From the NCBI GenBank assembly GCA_965249005.1, contig CBDFLD010000022.1:496001-560000 (forward strand): a stretch of 64,000 bases of DNA. The letters run 5' to 3'. The position numbers and the translations under genes were made by a program. Of this stretch, positions 7,876-16,209 are shown in pieces; within the stretch, counting starts at the first letter, position 1, and the number at the start of each line of letters is the position of its first letter. The notes beneath the pieces were generated by a model, which had not been told where the DNA came from, searched no databases, and was given only the letters and a program-made list of their open reading frames with translations. This stretch comes from CBDFLD01 sp965249005. GTDB taxonomy: Bacteria > Acidobacteriota > UBA6911.

Positions 7876-10641
7876 TCAGAAGGTGTACTTCAACGCGATT
7901 TCGATTTCGCGGGCGTCCTTTGCGCCGAATACCTGGCCAAAGGTTGTGGTGCCAAGAGTCCGGTCCGGCCGTTCGAAATTGGTATGGTTGAAGGCGTTGA
8001 AAAGCTGGACTCGGAGCTCGATCTGATCCCCGTTGTCCGACACCTGGGAACGTTTGATGATGCTGATGTCCCAGGTGTGCTCGCCGGGTTCCAGCAAGAT
8101 GTTTCTTCCGGATGTTCCGAAGCCCAAAGGCGGAGGCACGGCGAAATCGTCCACCGCAAACCACTGATCAATCGAACTCACGGACGGATCCAGCATCCCC
8201 GACCCGATCCGGTCGGGTCGGTCCCGGGTCAACCCGTCGTTGTTGAAATCGCCGGGGAGTATCGGATGGAAGGGATCGCCTGTCTGGATCGAGGTGATGC
8301 CCGAGAGCCGCCAGCCATCGAAGACCCATCCCAACTTCCCTGCCCACCTGGTAGAAACAGCCTTCCCCTTTCCAACGGGCAGATCCAGAATGTAATTCGC
8401 ATAAAACCGCTTGTTCGGATACCACGTGGAGGGAGCTCGCTCCGCGATGAGGTTGCGCGGATTCTGGGGATCGCCCGAGAACAGATCGGTGAAGCGGCGC
8501 ACCCAGGTAAAACCGGATTGAAGGGAAAAGCCCGCATCGTAGCGCTTTCTCACATCTACGTTCATTGCATGCTGCAGCGTGGATCCACTTCCGGTAACAA
8601 TCGAAAACTCACCAAAGTTCGGATTCGGCCTACGGGGCTGGATCTGTCCAGAACCAGGCAGCGGGACGTTCGCCGGAAGCGTCCGGTTTTCCCGTGTCTG
8701 TTTCATTCCGAAGTAAGAAAGTTCGAAATTCCAGTTGCGTAAGAATTCGTTTTGAAGTGACGAGCGCCATTCCTGAAGGTACTCGGTTCTCATGTGAGGG
8801 TCGAGCGCCCGAATCGTGAGCTCCGCGGGAGTCACGGAGTCGAAGGGATTGGACAGGTCCAGGTCGGGGCTGTCGGTGGCATCAGCTTTTTCTCGGTAGT
8901 AGAAGGGGAAATTGCGTCCCATATAGAAGAAAGCTCGCCGAGAATCGAGAGGATCGTAGCTGAGCTGGTAAGACCCTCTCAGCACCAGCCGATTGTCTCC
9001 GAGGGGGCTATACGCCAACCCTAGACGGGGCTCCCAGTCGTTTCTGTCGGGATAGACGCCGTGGCCCGGCTGCAAACCGGGCAAACCCAGCGCTTCCGCC
9101 CGCTCGCTCCCAACGATGACGAGCTCTCCATCCTCTGGAGGCTCGAACACAAGAGGCAAGAATATCGAAATGTTGTCGTGTGCCGAATGATAGACAGGGC
9201 TGAAGTTATAAGTCAACGAGGCCGAGAGGTTGAGCTTGGGATTGATCTTCCAGTCGTCCCGAAGGAACGCTCTCCAAGCCTTTTTTCTCAGATCTCCCCG
9301 GTCGGACCCGACACCTCTTTCGGCCGAAGTAGGCAAGCCCAGAAGAAAGTCGGCAAAGGCGTCACCCGTGAATCCTCCGTCGAAACCGAAGCGCCCTCGA
9401 CGAAGCCCGCCTGAGCGGGCGTTGTTGACTTGCCGGAGTTCGAACTCCGCTCCAAAGAAGAGCTGATGATTCCCACGAACGTAGGTGACGGTTTGCTCGA
9501 ACTGGAAGTAGTTCCGGAACGAAGTCTGAGGCGACTCCATTCGAGAACTCAGGCCGAGGGACGCGTAGCCTGCGATACCAAACTGGGGGTATCCCTCGTC
9601 CAACTCGTCGAGCGGCTCCAGCCCAGCGATGCCGAGAGACTCGAGCAAGCCTTGCTGATCCACGTTGGACGAAAGCTGCAGCTCGGTGCTCCGGTAGAAA
9701 CTGATCCGCGACGTGCTGAGCAAACTGGGACTGAAGGTCTTGGCATAGTTGAGCGTGAAGCTATCGGTTCCGGACACTTCGTTGAGACCAAATGCGGGAA
9801 GCTCATGTACGTCCACTTCCTCGGAATCCTTGTGCCTGTAATTCCCGAAGAGCTTCTCATCCGGGTTTAGGACGTAGTCGACCCGGACCATGAGGGTATC
9901 GTTGTTGTCGATCCACGGTTGGTTGTTGACAAAGTTTCGGCTAGGATCCGGCCGGTTGGGTTCCGGAATCGTGGCGAGCATTTGTGCTGAAACGGGATGA
10001 ATGCGAGACGCAGGGATGCGATTGTTCGGGAACGGCGCCCTTGTCGCGGGATCGACAATCTCGGCCGGAAGCGCGCTGAAGTTTCCCGCCTTCATCGCGG
10101 CTGTCGGAATATGCGAGACCAGTGTTGCGCCACGATTGATTCTGGTTCCATCGTACGTTCCAAAGATCGTCAATCGATCCGTCACCAGACTTCCGATGCT
10201 GATGCCGAACTGGTTTCGCTTGTACTCCGGGAGTGGTTGCCCCACCGGGTCGAAAAAGTTCCGAGCGTCGAAATTGTCGTTCCGGTGAAAAAAATACAAG
10301 GATCCATAGAAGCGTCCTCGTTTGCGCACCGTGAAGGGGTTGACCACTTGCTCCAGGGTCCGAAACTCCAGTGGGGCGGGGCGCGATTCGTTCACCTCGT
10401 CAATCCCGACTTCAACCCCGACTTCGTACTTTGCTATCTGGAGAAGCGCGGGGTCGTCAATTTCAGGATCGATCTTCCAGGGCAGGTCCTCTTTTCCGTT
10501 CGTGGTGGCCGTTGCACTCGCTTCGGCGTGTTTCGCTGCGGGATCCACCTGCTCGTTCTTCTTGTCGGACCCACCAAACACCAAGGCAGGAAGAACGATC
10601 AGGGGGAGTATGGAAAACATTTTCAGCTTGAATCGCTTCAC
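7876..10641 (-). CDS. TonB-dependent receptor-like outer membrane beta-barrel, plug region missing
   Basis: A 921-aa protein with a signal peptide (FSILPLIVLPALVFG). Only about 90 residues separate the signal peptide from barrel-type strands such as FYGSLYFFHRNDNFDARNFF. Usual TonB receptors of this Oar-like class first have a CarboxypepD-regulatory domain and a plug; neither is visible. Barrel features include LRGSYQLSYDPLDSRRAFFY and the terminal EIEIALKYTF, ending in Phe as outer membrane barrels do. The GTG start follows a GGGAAGGG ribosome site. It lies 63 bp after the exported protein gene at 10705-11481 and before the secreted kinase, so it is probably co-transcribed with both. The role is presumably outer membrane passage or display; how it is gated without a plug is unclear. 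Confidence 0.75.
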   Translation of the reverse strand: MKRFKLKMFSILPLIVLPALVFGGSDKKNEQVDPAAKHAEASATATTNGKEDLPWKIDPEIDDPALLQIAKYEVGVEVGIDEVNESRPAPLEFRTLEQVVNPFTVRKRGRFYGSLYFFHRNDNFDARNFFDPVGQPLPEYKRNQFGISIGSLVTDRLTIFGTYDGTRINRGATLVSHIPTAAMKAGNFSALPAEIVDPATRAPFPNNRIPASRIHPVSAQMLATIPEPNRPDPSRNFVNNQPWIDNNDTLMVRVDYVLNPDEKLFGNYRHKDSEEVDVHELPAFGLNEVSGTDSFTLNYAKTFSPSLLSTSRISFYRSTELQLSSNVDQQGLLESLGIAGLEPLDELDEGYPQFGIAGYASLGLSSRMESPQTSFRNYFQFEQTVTYVRGNHQLFFGAEFELRQVNNARSGGLRRGRFGFDGGFTGDAFADFLLGLPTSAERGVGSDRGDLRKKAWRAFLRDDWKINPKLNLSASLTYNFSPVYHSAHDNISIFLPLVFEPPEDGELVIVGSERAEALGLPGLQPGHGVYPDRNDWEPRLGLAYSPLGDNRLVLRGSYQLSYDPLDSRRAFFYMGRNFPFYYREKADATDSPDLDLSNPFDSVTPAELTIRALDPHMRTEYLQEWRSSLQNEFLRNWNFELSYFGMKQTRENRTLPANVPLPGSGQIQPRRPNPNFGEFSIVTGSGSTLQHAMNVDVRKRYDAGFSLQSGFTWVRRFTDLFSGDPQNPRNLIAERAPSTWYPNKRFYANYILDLPVGKGKAVSTRWAGKLGWVFDGWRLSGITSIQTGDPFHPILPGDFNNDGLTRDRPDRIGSGMLDPSVSSIDQWFAVDDFAVPPPLGFGTSGRNILLEPGEHTWDISIIKRSQVSDNGDQIELRVQLFNAFNHTNFERPDRTLGTTTFGQVFGAKDAREIEIALKYTF

Positions 10642-10704
10642 TCGCCCTTCCCTGAACTCGTAGACCCCACGTCCGCAGCCAGCTCTGCCGGCCGCTTGGA
10701 TTCC

Positions 10705-11481
10705 TTAGAAAACGGTTTCGCCGTCAATGATCATCTTATCGACACCGAAGGTGGCTCGCAATCGGCTGCCCGGCTCTTCGGTTCGGTTGGATGGACCGGA
10801 ATCATCGTCATCATCGTCCCCACTGCTCCGTCCACTCCATGCTCCCGGGACTTCGAGCAGCTCAAAAGTCAGATTCTTGCTCTCGGAGGATATGATCGGT
10901 TGTCCATCGACCTGCCGGGGAAAGACAAACTTGGCTCCCACGCTGCTTTCCAGCGGAGCGAAATAGCTCGTCACTTCCACCTGGGGAAAGCTCTCCGTCG
11001 ACAGAAAAGCTCGATTCTTCAGCGTCCCCGTGGTTTGGCTCTCGAAAAACTCTCGAACCCGACTCTCCTCATTCGGATCGTTGGATCGAAAGCCGAGTGC
11101 CACCACGATCCAGTTGCCGGCGTCCAGCTCCAGCGTGGATCTTGTGACCCGATCGAATTCCTCCTTCTCGTCGGAAAGCATGTCGTCATAGCCGTGCTGG
11201 ATCTGCTGGATTCGTGCGTAGGCCTCGCGAACTGGCCGCGCGGAGAGGAACCGAATATAGAACGTATTGTAAATCTCCTTCTCGCCCGCGACCCCGCTCC
11301 CGACACCGCCGACGACCTTCGTGAATGTCTCCTGACGGGCCCAGGGGGAAGAGTTCAATATGCCGACAGCTTTCGAAAGCGACCACCTGGAATACGGTTC
11401 GTCTCCCGCGGCAGCGAATGAAGCCATGGGGGATAAAATCGTCCAAAAGAACGAACAGAGACACAAGAACAGCAAACGCAT
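10705..11481 (-). CDS. Exported protein of unknown function with acidic stretch
   Basis: A 258-aa protein with a clear signal peptide (LLFLCLCSFFWTILSPMASFAAAG). The mature part starts YSRWSLSKAVGILNSSPWAR, a phrase I associate with uncharacterised Acidobacteriota exported proteins. The middle is mixed alpha/beta (NTFYIRFLSARPVREAYARI) and has a run of six Asp near residue 220, which could bind calcium or be a flexible linker. The end (FGVDKMIIDGETVF) is beta-rich. I cannot assign a function. It is the first gene of the minus-strand set continuing with the receptor and secreted kinase, which suggests an envelope role. Confidence 0.65.
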   Translation of the reverse strand: MRLLFLCLCSFFWTILSPMASFAAAGDEPYSRWSLSKAVGILNSSPWARQETFTKVVGGVGSGVAGEKEIYNTFYIRFLSARPVREAYARIQQIQHGYDDMLSDEKEEFDRVTRSTLELDAGNWIVVALGFRSNDPNEESRVREFFESQTTGTLKNRAFLSTESFPQVEVTSYFAPLESSVGAKFVFPRQVDGQPIISSESKNLTFELLEVPGAWSGRSSGDDDDDDSGPSNRTEEPGSRLRATFGVDKMIIDGETVF

Positions 11482-11841
11482 CCGCCCTCGTCTATGGATA
11501 ATCGGGCTCGGCGGCTCTGGGGTGATTGGATCCGACTTGGGGGGTCGATCCGCCTCGAGAGCCTGGAAAAGCCAGCATCATTTAAACAATCGGTTGCTCG
11601 GCCGGGATAGGTGAACTACCAATCAACGCCGCCCTACGAACAATAACACGTTTCGACCCACGCAAGAAACACTCAAGCCCCATATTTTTAACTATTTAAC
11701 CGCTCACCGGCCTGTCCGCGGACTGCTTTGCGGCACCACTGCGCGGGTCGCATATTTCTTCTTGCGGCTCGCTTTGTGCTCGAAACGAGGGGCGGAAACA
11801 TACTATTCTGGACCTATACCACCAAATCATCCGGAGGCAAC
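11482..11841. other. Gene-free stretch upstream of riboflavin synthase
   Basis: A 360-bp gap between divergent genes. I looked for the conserved FMN riboswitch core and did not see it, nor a tRNA or a clear palindromic operator. An AT-rich run near 11683-11699 (ATTTTTAACTATTTAA) could be part of a promoter, but no confident -35/-10 pair can be named. Confidence 0.4.
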
Positions 11842-12420
11842 ATGTTCACGGGAATCATCGAGGAAGTGGGAGAAGTCCTGGAGGCAGAAGCAGGATACCT
11901 TCGTATCAAAGCCGGCGGGGTCGCTGAAGACACGAAGCTGGGCGACAGCATCGCGATAAACGGAGTCGACTTGACCGTCATGAGCATGGAGCACCCGACG
12001 ATGTCGTTCAACGTGATGCCCGAAACCTACCGCCGTTCGAATCTTTCCATCCTCCAGGCTGGAGACTCCGTCAACCTGGAGCGCTCCGTTCGGCCGACCG
12101 ACCGCCTGAGCGGACATATCGTGCGCGGCGTGGTCGAAGGGATCGCCACGGTGCAGTCCATCGTGCCGGAGGAAGACGCTGTCATCGTCACCTACGAAAC
12201 GCCTCCCAGTTTGCTGCGATACGTCGTGGTCAAAGGTCCCATCTGCATCGATGGCGCCAGTCTGACCGTGATCGACAAGACCGCAAACACCTTTGCGGTC
12301 TCGCTGGTGCAGTACACACAGGAGCATTCGGTCTACCGAAAACCAGGAGATTCCGTAAACATCGAAACCGACATCGTGGCCCGCTACATCGAGGGACTGC
12401 TGGCAGCCCGAGACACGTAG
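11842..12420 (+). CDS. ribE: Riboflavin synthase, alpha subunit
   Basis: It catalyses dismutation of two 6,7-dimethyl-8-ribityllumazine molecules to riboflavin in the cytoplasm. The 192-aa product begins MFTGIIEEVG, the hallmark N-terminus, so the ATG at 11842 is the start although the frame is open from 11728. It has the two tandem lumazine-binding repeats. The first contains GDSIAINGVDLTV and SVNLERSV; the second contains GIATVQSI, VVVKGPICIDGASLTV and DSVNIETD. Length is normal for the family. An ATCCGGAGGCA ribosome site precedes the ATG. No other rib gene is next to it, and no FMN riboswitch was seen upstream. It is followed by the hairpin repeat at 12430-12504. Confidence 0.93.
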   Translation: MFTGIIEEVGEVLEAEAGYLRIKAGGVAEDTKLGDSIAINGVDLTVMSMEHPTMSFNVMPETYRRSNLSILQAGDSVNLERSVRPTDRLSGHIVRGVVEGIATVQSIVPEEDAVIVTYETPPSLLRYVVVKGPICIDGASLTVIDKTANTFAVSLVQYTQEHSVYRKPGDSVNIETDIVARYIEGLLAARDT

Positions 12421-12429
12421 GCGTCTCCA

Positions 12430-12504
12430 GGGACGTCCCCCACGTTTCCTCTTATTCGCGAACTACATTTCCAAGGAACTAGGAAACGTGGGGGGGATGT
12501 CCCT
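12430..12504. repeat. Long inverted repeat (21-24 bp arms), REP/MITE-like
   Basis: The left arm is GGGACGTCCCCCACGTTTCCT (12430-12450) and the right arm is its near-perfect complement at 12481-12504, separated by 30 bp. This could fold into a strong hairpin after ribE. With no T-tract and long GC-rich arms, it looks more like a REP/RAYT-mobilised palindrome than a simple terminator. Confidence 0.7.
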
Positions 12505-12560
12505 TCGCAGACTCCGCGCATGCCTTGTCCCCGTGCGCCATTTGCGTTATCTTGGTTGTG

Positions 12561-12896
12561 ATGGCTGACGAGCAAGTGTACAAAGTTCTGTTTTACAACC
12601 AAGGCGAGGTTTACCAAGTCTTCGCCAAGTCCGTCACTCAAGGAAACCTGTTCGGCTTCATCGAGGTGGAGCAGATTCTGTTCGGAGAGCAATCGACGGT
12701 CGTCGTGGATCCGTCCGAAGAAAAGCTGAAGACCGAATTCAAAGGGGTCAAGCGATTCTTTATTCCTATGCATTCGGTCGTCCGAATCGACGAGGTTGAA
12801 AAGCAAGGCGTCGGCCGAATCACACCCCTCTCGAAAGGGGACGGCACGGTGGCCCCCTTCCCTATCTACGGCTCCAAGGATCCCGCAAAAAATTGA
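12561..12896 (+). CDS. DUF1820 family protein
   Basis: A small cytoplasmic protein of 111 aa. Its N-terminus MADEQVYKVLFYNQGEVYQV and the later LFGFIEVEQILFG and FKGVKRFFIPMHSVVRIDEV match the DUF1820 family (Pfam PF08850), a short conserved protein of unknown biochemical function. The ATG at 12561 was chosen because it gives the standard family start; the frame is open to 12525. It stands alone, after the 12.4-kb hairpin and before the VIT/VWA gene, all on the plus strand but with a gap of about 190 bp downstream. Confidence 0.85.
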   Translation: MADEQVYKVLFYNQGEVYQVFAKSVTQGNLFGFIEVEQILFGEQSTVVVDPSEEKLKTEFKGVKRFFIPMHSVVRIDEVEKQGVGRITPLSKGDGTVAPFPIYGSKDPAKN

Positions 12897-13088
12897 TAGT
12901 GTGGGACTTATTCCTTTAGTCGCTCGCCTGCAATAAAAACACTGCAAGGCACCCTCAGCGAAACGTCATACCTATATAGGCTGAATGATTCAGCCGGGCC
13001 GAATTACTCGGCTCGAGAAATTCGAATCGAGGTGCACCGCATCCATTGTTACCCGCTGGTGCGGGCACCGAAATCGAGAGGAAATGAC
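12897..13088. other. Intergenic stretch with small palindromes before the VIT/VWA gene
   Basis: It contains GGCTGAATGATTCAGCC (12979-12995), an 8-bp stem hairpin, directly after CCTATATAGG. These could be operator or promoter elements of the following gene; no experimentally recognisable motif is present. Confidence 0.35.
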
Positions 13089-15488
13089 ATGAAAGTTCGA
13101 GGTCTCGCCGCCATAGGATTGCTCGCCTGTCTCACGACCTACAGTTCGAGCCCCACGCTCGCTCGAATCGAAGGTAAGAATCTCGCGGCTCTCGAATCCA
13201 CAGGTCAGGGGTCGTTGCAAGTCTCGAGCCCCGACCCGGATCTCCAGGGTCTATGCCCGCTGGAGCACACGGACGTAGCTGCAGAGATTAGCGGCTCGCT
13301 CGCACGAGTTCGTGTAACCCAGCGATTTCGAAATCCTCACTCCGAAAAGATCGAGGCGGTTTACACCTTCCCATTACCTGAAGACGCGGCTGTGGATGAC
13401 ATGACAATGACAATCGGCGACCGAGTTGTCGTCGGCCGGATCAAGCGTCGTGAAGAGGCCAGAGCAATATACGAAGCTGCGCGGTCGGCCGGAAAGGTCG
13501 CCTCGCTGCTGGACCAGGAACGCCCCAATATCTTCACCCAATCGGTGACCAACATTCTCCCGGGGGCCGAGGTCCAGATTTCCATCAGCTACGTCGAGCT
13601 GCTTCCTTATGAAGACGGCACCTACAGCTTTGTCTTTCCGATGGTGGTCGGACCCCGCTATATCCCGGGCAACCCAATCGAATTCGTCGAGACTACCCGG
13701 CCGAACACCGATCAGGTCCCCGATGCTTCTCGAATCACACCACCCGTCTCCCATGATCCAGAGCAGAGAGTTCCCACCCGTGCCGGTCATGACATTTCCA
13801 TGGAGTTGCTGCTCGATGCCGGTGTGCCACTGGAAGGTCTGAGATCAAAGCTACATGACGTCTGGATCGATCGATCGAGTCGCCACAGTGCTGTGATTCG
13901 ACTGGAAAAACACCGGGAGATTCCCAATCGGGATTTCATCCTGGAATTCGACGTGGCCGGCAGGCGTGTCCAGGACGCAATCTTGACCCATCACGACGCC
14001 AGAGGAGGGTTCTTCTCTCTGGTTCTGCAGCCTCCGAAGAAGACTCCTGTCCGAGAAATTACTCCCAAGGAGCTCGTCTTCGTAATCGATACCTCCGGTT
14101 CGATGCGCGGTTTTCCAATCGAGAAGGCAAAGGAGACCATGGCTTTGGCGCTGGATGGGCTTTACCCCGACGACCGATTCAATCTGATCACGTTTGCCGG
14201 AGATACAAGCGTGTTGTTTCCGGAACCGGTCTCAGCCTCCGAAGAGAATCTGAGAGTGGCGCGGCGATTCCTGGAGACCCGTTCGGGTCGAGGGGGAACC
14301 GAGATGATGAAAGCGATCCGCGCCGCGCTGGCCCCTTCGGACTCACGGTCCCATCTGCGTATCGTGTGCTTCATGACGGACGGCTACGTCGGAAACGACA
14401 TGGAGATCATCGCCGAGGTGCGCCGGCACCCCAACGCCCGGGTCTTCTCCTTCGGCATCGGAAACTCGGTCAATCGCTTCTTGCTCGACCAGATGGCGAA
14501 ACAAGGACGTGGCGAGGTGGAATACGTCACCCTTCGCGATGATGGATCCGCGGCGGCGCGCCGATTTCACGAGCGCGTTCGAAATCCGCTATTGACGAAC
14601 ATCGCGATCGATTGGGGTGGACTGCCGGTTGATGAAATCTACCCGAAAATAGTCCCGGACCTCTTCAGCGCAAAGCCGCTGGTGGTGACGGGTCGATATC
14701 GGCACGGAAGCTCTTCGACCATAACGTTGCGCGGCAAAATCGCGGGGCGGCCATTCGTGCGTGAGATTCCAGTACATCTCCCATCCTCTGGATCCAGCCG
14801 CGAAGTACTCGCGACCCTATGGGCACGAGCCAAGGTCGAGAGCCTGATGGCACAGGACTACCAAGGTCTGCAAAGAGGCAACCCCGCGCCGTTCGTCCGG
14901 GAACAAATCACCCGCTTGGGGCTCGATTTCAGAATGATGACGCAGTTCACCTCGTTCGTGGCGGTAGAAGAATTGACCGTCACCGAAGGGGGAATTCCCC
15001 GACGGATCGAGGTTCCGGTGGAAATGCCCGATGGAGTCAGCTTCGAGGGAGTCTTCGGCGACCGGCAAGACCAAAGGATTGCGGCTCAAAGCATGGCAAA
15101 CGCCGCGCCGCATTTCCGTCACGCGAAAAGAAGAACGGCGAAAGCGGAATCTGCCTCGTCGGTGTTGCGAGAGATGGAAGAGATGGCACCTTCCATGCCC
15201 GTCCCGTCCAAGCTGCATCCGGCTCTGCTTTCGCTACTCGCGATAATTGAAAAGGCCGGGACTTCACAACCGGCCGATGACGCCCCCTTTGTCGAAAACG
15301 GGAAGGCGTTGATTCGAGTCCAGCTTTTGGAGAAGACCCCGTCGGCTCTTCGAAAGCTGAAGGACCTGGGCTTTCAGCTCTTGCATGATCCAGAGTCTTC
15401 CGGCTTTGTCATCGGACGGTTAGCGGTTGCACAGCTGCCGGCCCTCGCCGAGTTGGAAGACGTTGTTTACGTGGCACCGGTGGTTTAG
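13089..15488 (+). CDS. Exported VIT + von Willebrand factor A domain protein
   Basis: A 799-aa exported protein starting MKVRGLAAIGLLACL after a GAGAGGAAATGAC leader; the frame is open to 13032 but this ATG gives the signal peptide. The VIT (vault/inter-alpha-trypsin) domain includes EAVYTFPLPEDAAVDDMTM and AGKVASLLDQERPNIFTQSV, roughly residues 60-190. The VWA domain has an intact MIDAS (VFVIDTSGSM) plus GRGGTEMM and FMTDGYVGND, roughly 330-500. A C-terminal alpha/beta module (LRKLKDLGFQL ... LAELEDVVYVAP) resembles a protease propeptide-like fold. VIT/VWA proteins typically mediate metal-dependent adhesion at the cell surface. No LPXTG or exosortase tail is seen. It stands alone, with hairpin repeats following. 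Confidence 0.85.
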   Translation: MKVRGLAAIGLLACLTTYSSSPTLARIEGKNLAALESTGQGSLQVSSPDPDLQGLCPLEHTDVAAEISGSLARVRVTQRFRNPHSEKIEAVYTFPLPEDAAVDDMTMTIGDRVVVGRIKRREEARAIYEAARSAGKVASLLDQERPNIFTQSVTNILPGAEVQISISYVELLPYEDGTYSFVFPMVVGPRYIPGNPIEFVETTRPNTDQVPDASRITPPVSHDPEQRVPTRAGHDISMELLLDAGVPLEGLRSKLHDVWIDRSSRHSAVIRLEKHREIPNRDFILEFDVAGRRVQDAILTHHDARGGFFSLVLQPPKKTPVREITPKELVFVIDTSGSMRGFPIEKAKETMALALDGLYPDDRFNLITFAGDTSVLFPEPVSASEENLRVARRFLETRSGRGGTEMMKAIRAALAPSDSRSHLRIVCFMTDGYVGNDMEIIAEVRRHPNARVFSFGIGNSVNRFLLDQMAKQGRGEVEYVTLRDDGSAAARRFHERVRNPLLTNIAIDWGGLPVDEIYPKIVPDLFSAKPLVVTGRYRHGSSSTITLRGKIAGRPFVREIPVHLPSSGSSREVLATLWARAKVESLMAQDYQGLQRGNPAPFVREQITRLGLDFRMMTQFTSFVAVEELTVTEGGIPRRIEVPVEMPDGVSFEGVFGDRQDQRIAAQSMANAAPHFRHAKRRTAKAESASSVLREMEEMAPSMPVPSKLHPALLSLLAIIEKAGTSQPADDAPFVENGKALIRVQLLEKTPSALRKLKDLGFQLLHDPESSGFVIGRLAVAQLPALAELEDVVYVAPVV

Positions 15489-15597
15489 ATAGCTATCAGC
15501 TGTCAGCTTCGGCTCACGGAGTGAGCCCAATACGTCGACGTCTCTCTTCGAGAGACGCGAGGCGGACCAAGCAATAGCCGCCCACGGAGTGGGCGGC
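15488..15597. repeat. Cluster of palindromic repeats (AGCTGTCAGC word and CACGGAGTG hairpins)
   Basis: From left to right: a TCAGCTGTCAGCTT word (15496-15509); the hairpin GGCTCACGGAGTGAGCC (15511-15527); a GTCTCT...AGAGAC hairpin (15539-15555); and GCCGCCCACGGAGTGGGCGGC (15577-15597). The two hairpins share the loop core CACGGAGTG with different compensated arms. A degenerate third copy lies at 36708-36727. Confidence 0.6.
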
Positions 15598-15644
15598 CTA
15601 CGTTACAATGTCCCTTCCGAAACACCGACCGGGAGGGACTCGCC

Positions 15645-16142
15645 GTGAAACCAAGAAAACTCAGAATGATTTGCGCAGGAGTCATGGTGCTTCTGCTTTC
15701 AAACGTGAATTTGGCCGGGCACTCGCCGGCGATTACCCATGCAAAGACCGTCGCCGCGGAACTAGCGGACCATCATCTCGAGGACCAACCGTATGTGGTC
15801 GAGTATTACTATAAGGCGCGCTGGGGCCATGCCGAGGAGTTCATTCAGCTTTTCCGCAAGAACCACTTCCCCGTCCTCGCGAAGCAAATCGATGAGGGGC
15901 GCATCAACCGCGTAACCGGGGCTCGACCGATGCACCACGGAACCGAGGACGGACGATGGGACTATCGGGTCACCATCGTCTGGAAAAACGTCCAGGTGGC
16001 GCACAGCCAATGGGAGAACGAAAAAGCAAAGCTGAAGGAACTCTATCCGGACCAGGAGAGTTTCCAGAAGGAAGAGCAGCGGCGATTTCGAATCTTGCTC
16101 GCCCACTGGGATCTTCCGATCGAATCCGTGGATCTGGAATGA
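15645..16142 (+). CDS. Small exported protein, possible dimeric alpha/beta-barrel fold
   Basis: A 165-aa protein with a signal peptide (MICAGVMVLLLSNVNLAGHS). It starts with GTG eight bases after a GGGAGG ribosome site. The mature part reads YVVEYYYKARWGHAEEFIQLFRKNHFPVL, then WDYRVTIVWKNVQVAHSQW. This beta-alpha-beta pattern is like stress-responsive or NIPSNAP-type dimeric alpha/beta-barrel proteins, but it is too short and divergent for a firm call. It is isolated between a repeat cluster and a convergent transporter. The function is unknown. Confidence 0.6.
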   Translation: MKPRKLRMICAGVMVLLLSNVNLAGHSPAITHAKTVAAELADHHLEDQPYVVEYYYKARWGHAEEFIQLFRKNHFPVLAKQIDEGRINRVTGARPMHHGTEDGRWDYRVTIVWKNVQVAHSQWENEKAKLKELYPDQESFQKEEQRRFRILLAHWDLPIESVDLE

Positions 16143-16209
16143 GACTGGACCGGTGACGGGTGGGCGGGCCAGTAGCGTTCCGCAGTCGGTCCTCGCCTTG
16201 CGCTGGAAT

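Noticed and set aside
9997..11421. Long plus-strand frame (474 codons) opposite the TonB barrel and exported protein genes
   Set aside because: It spans two minus-strand genes with clear homology and signal peptides; its translation is Arg/Gly-rich with no recognisable motif.
11482..11841. Possible FMN riboswitch ahead of riboflavin synthase
   Set aside because: The conserved riboswitch core sequences were not found on reading the gap.
12525..12560. Longer N-terminus for the DUF1820 protein
   Set aside because: The extra 12 residues are outside the family's normal start at MADEQVYKV.
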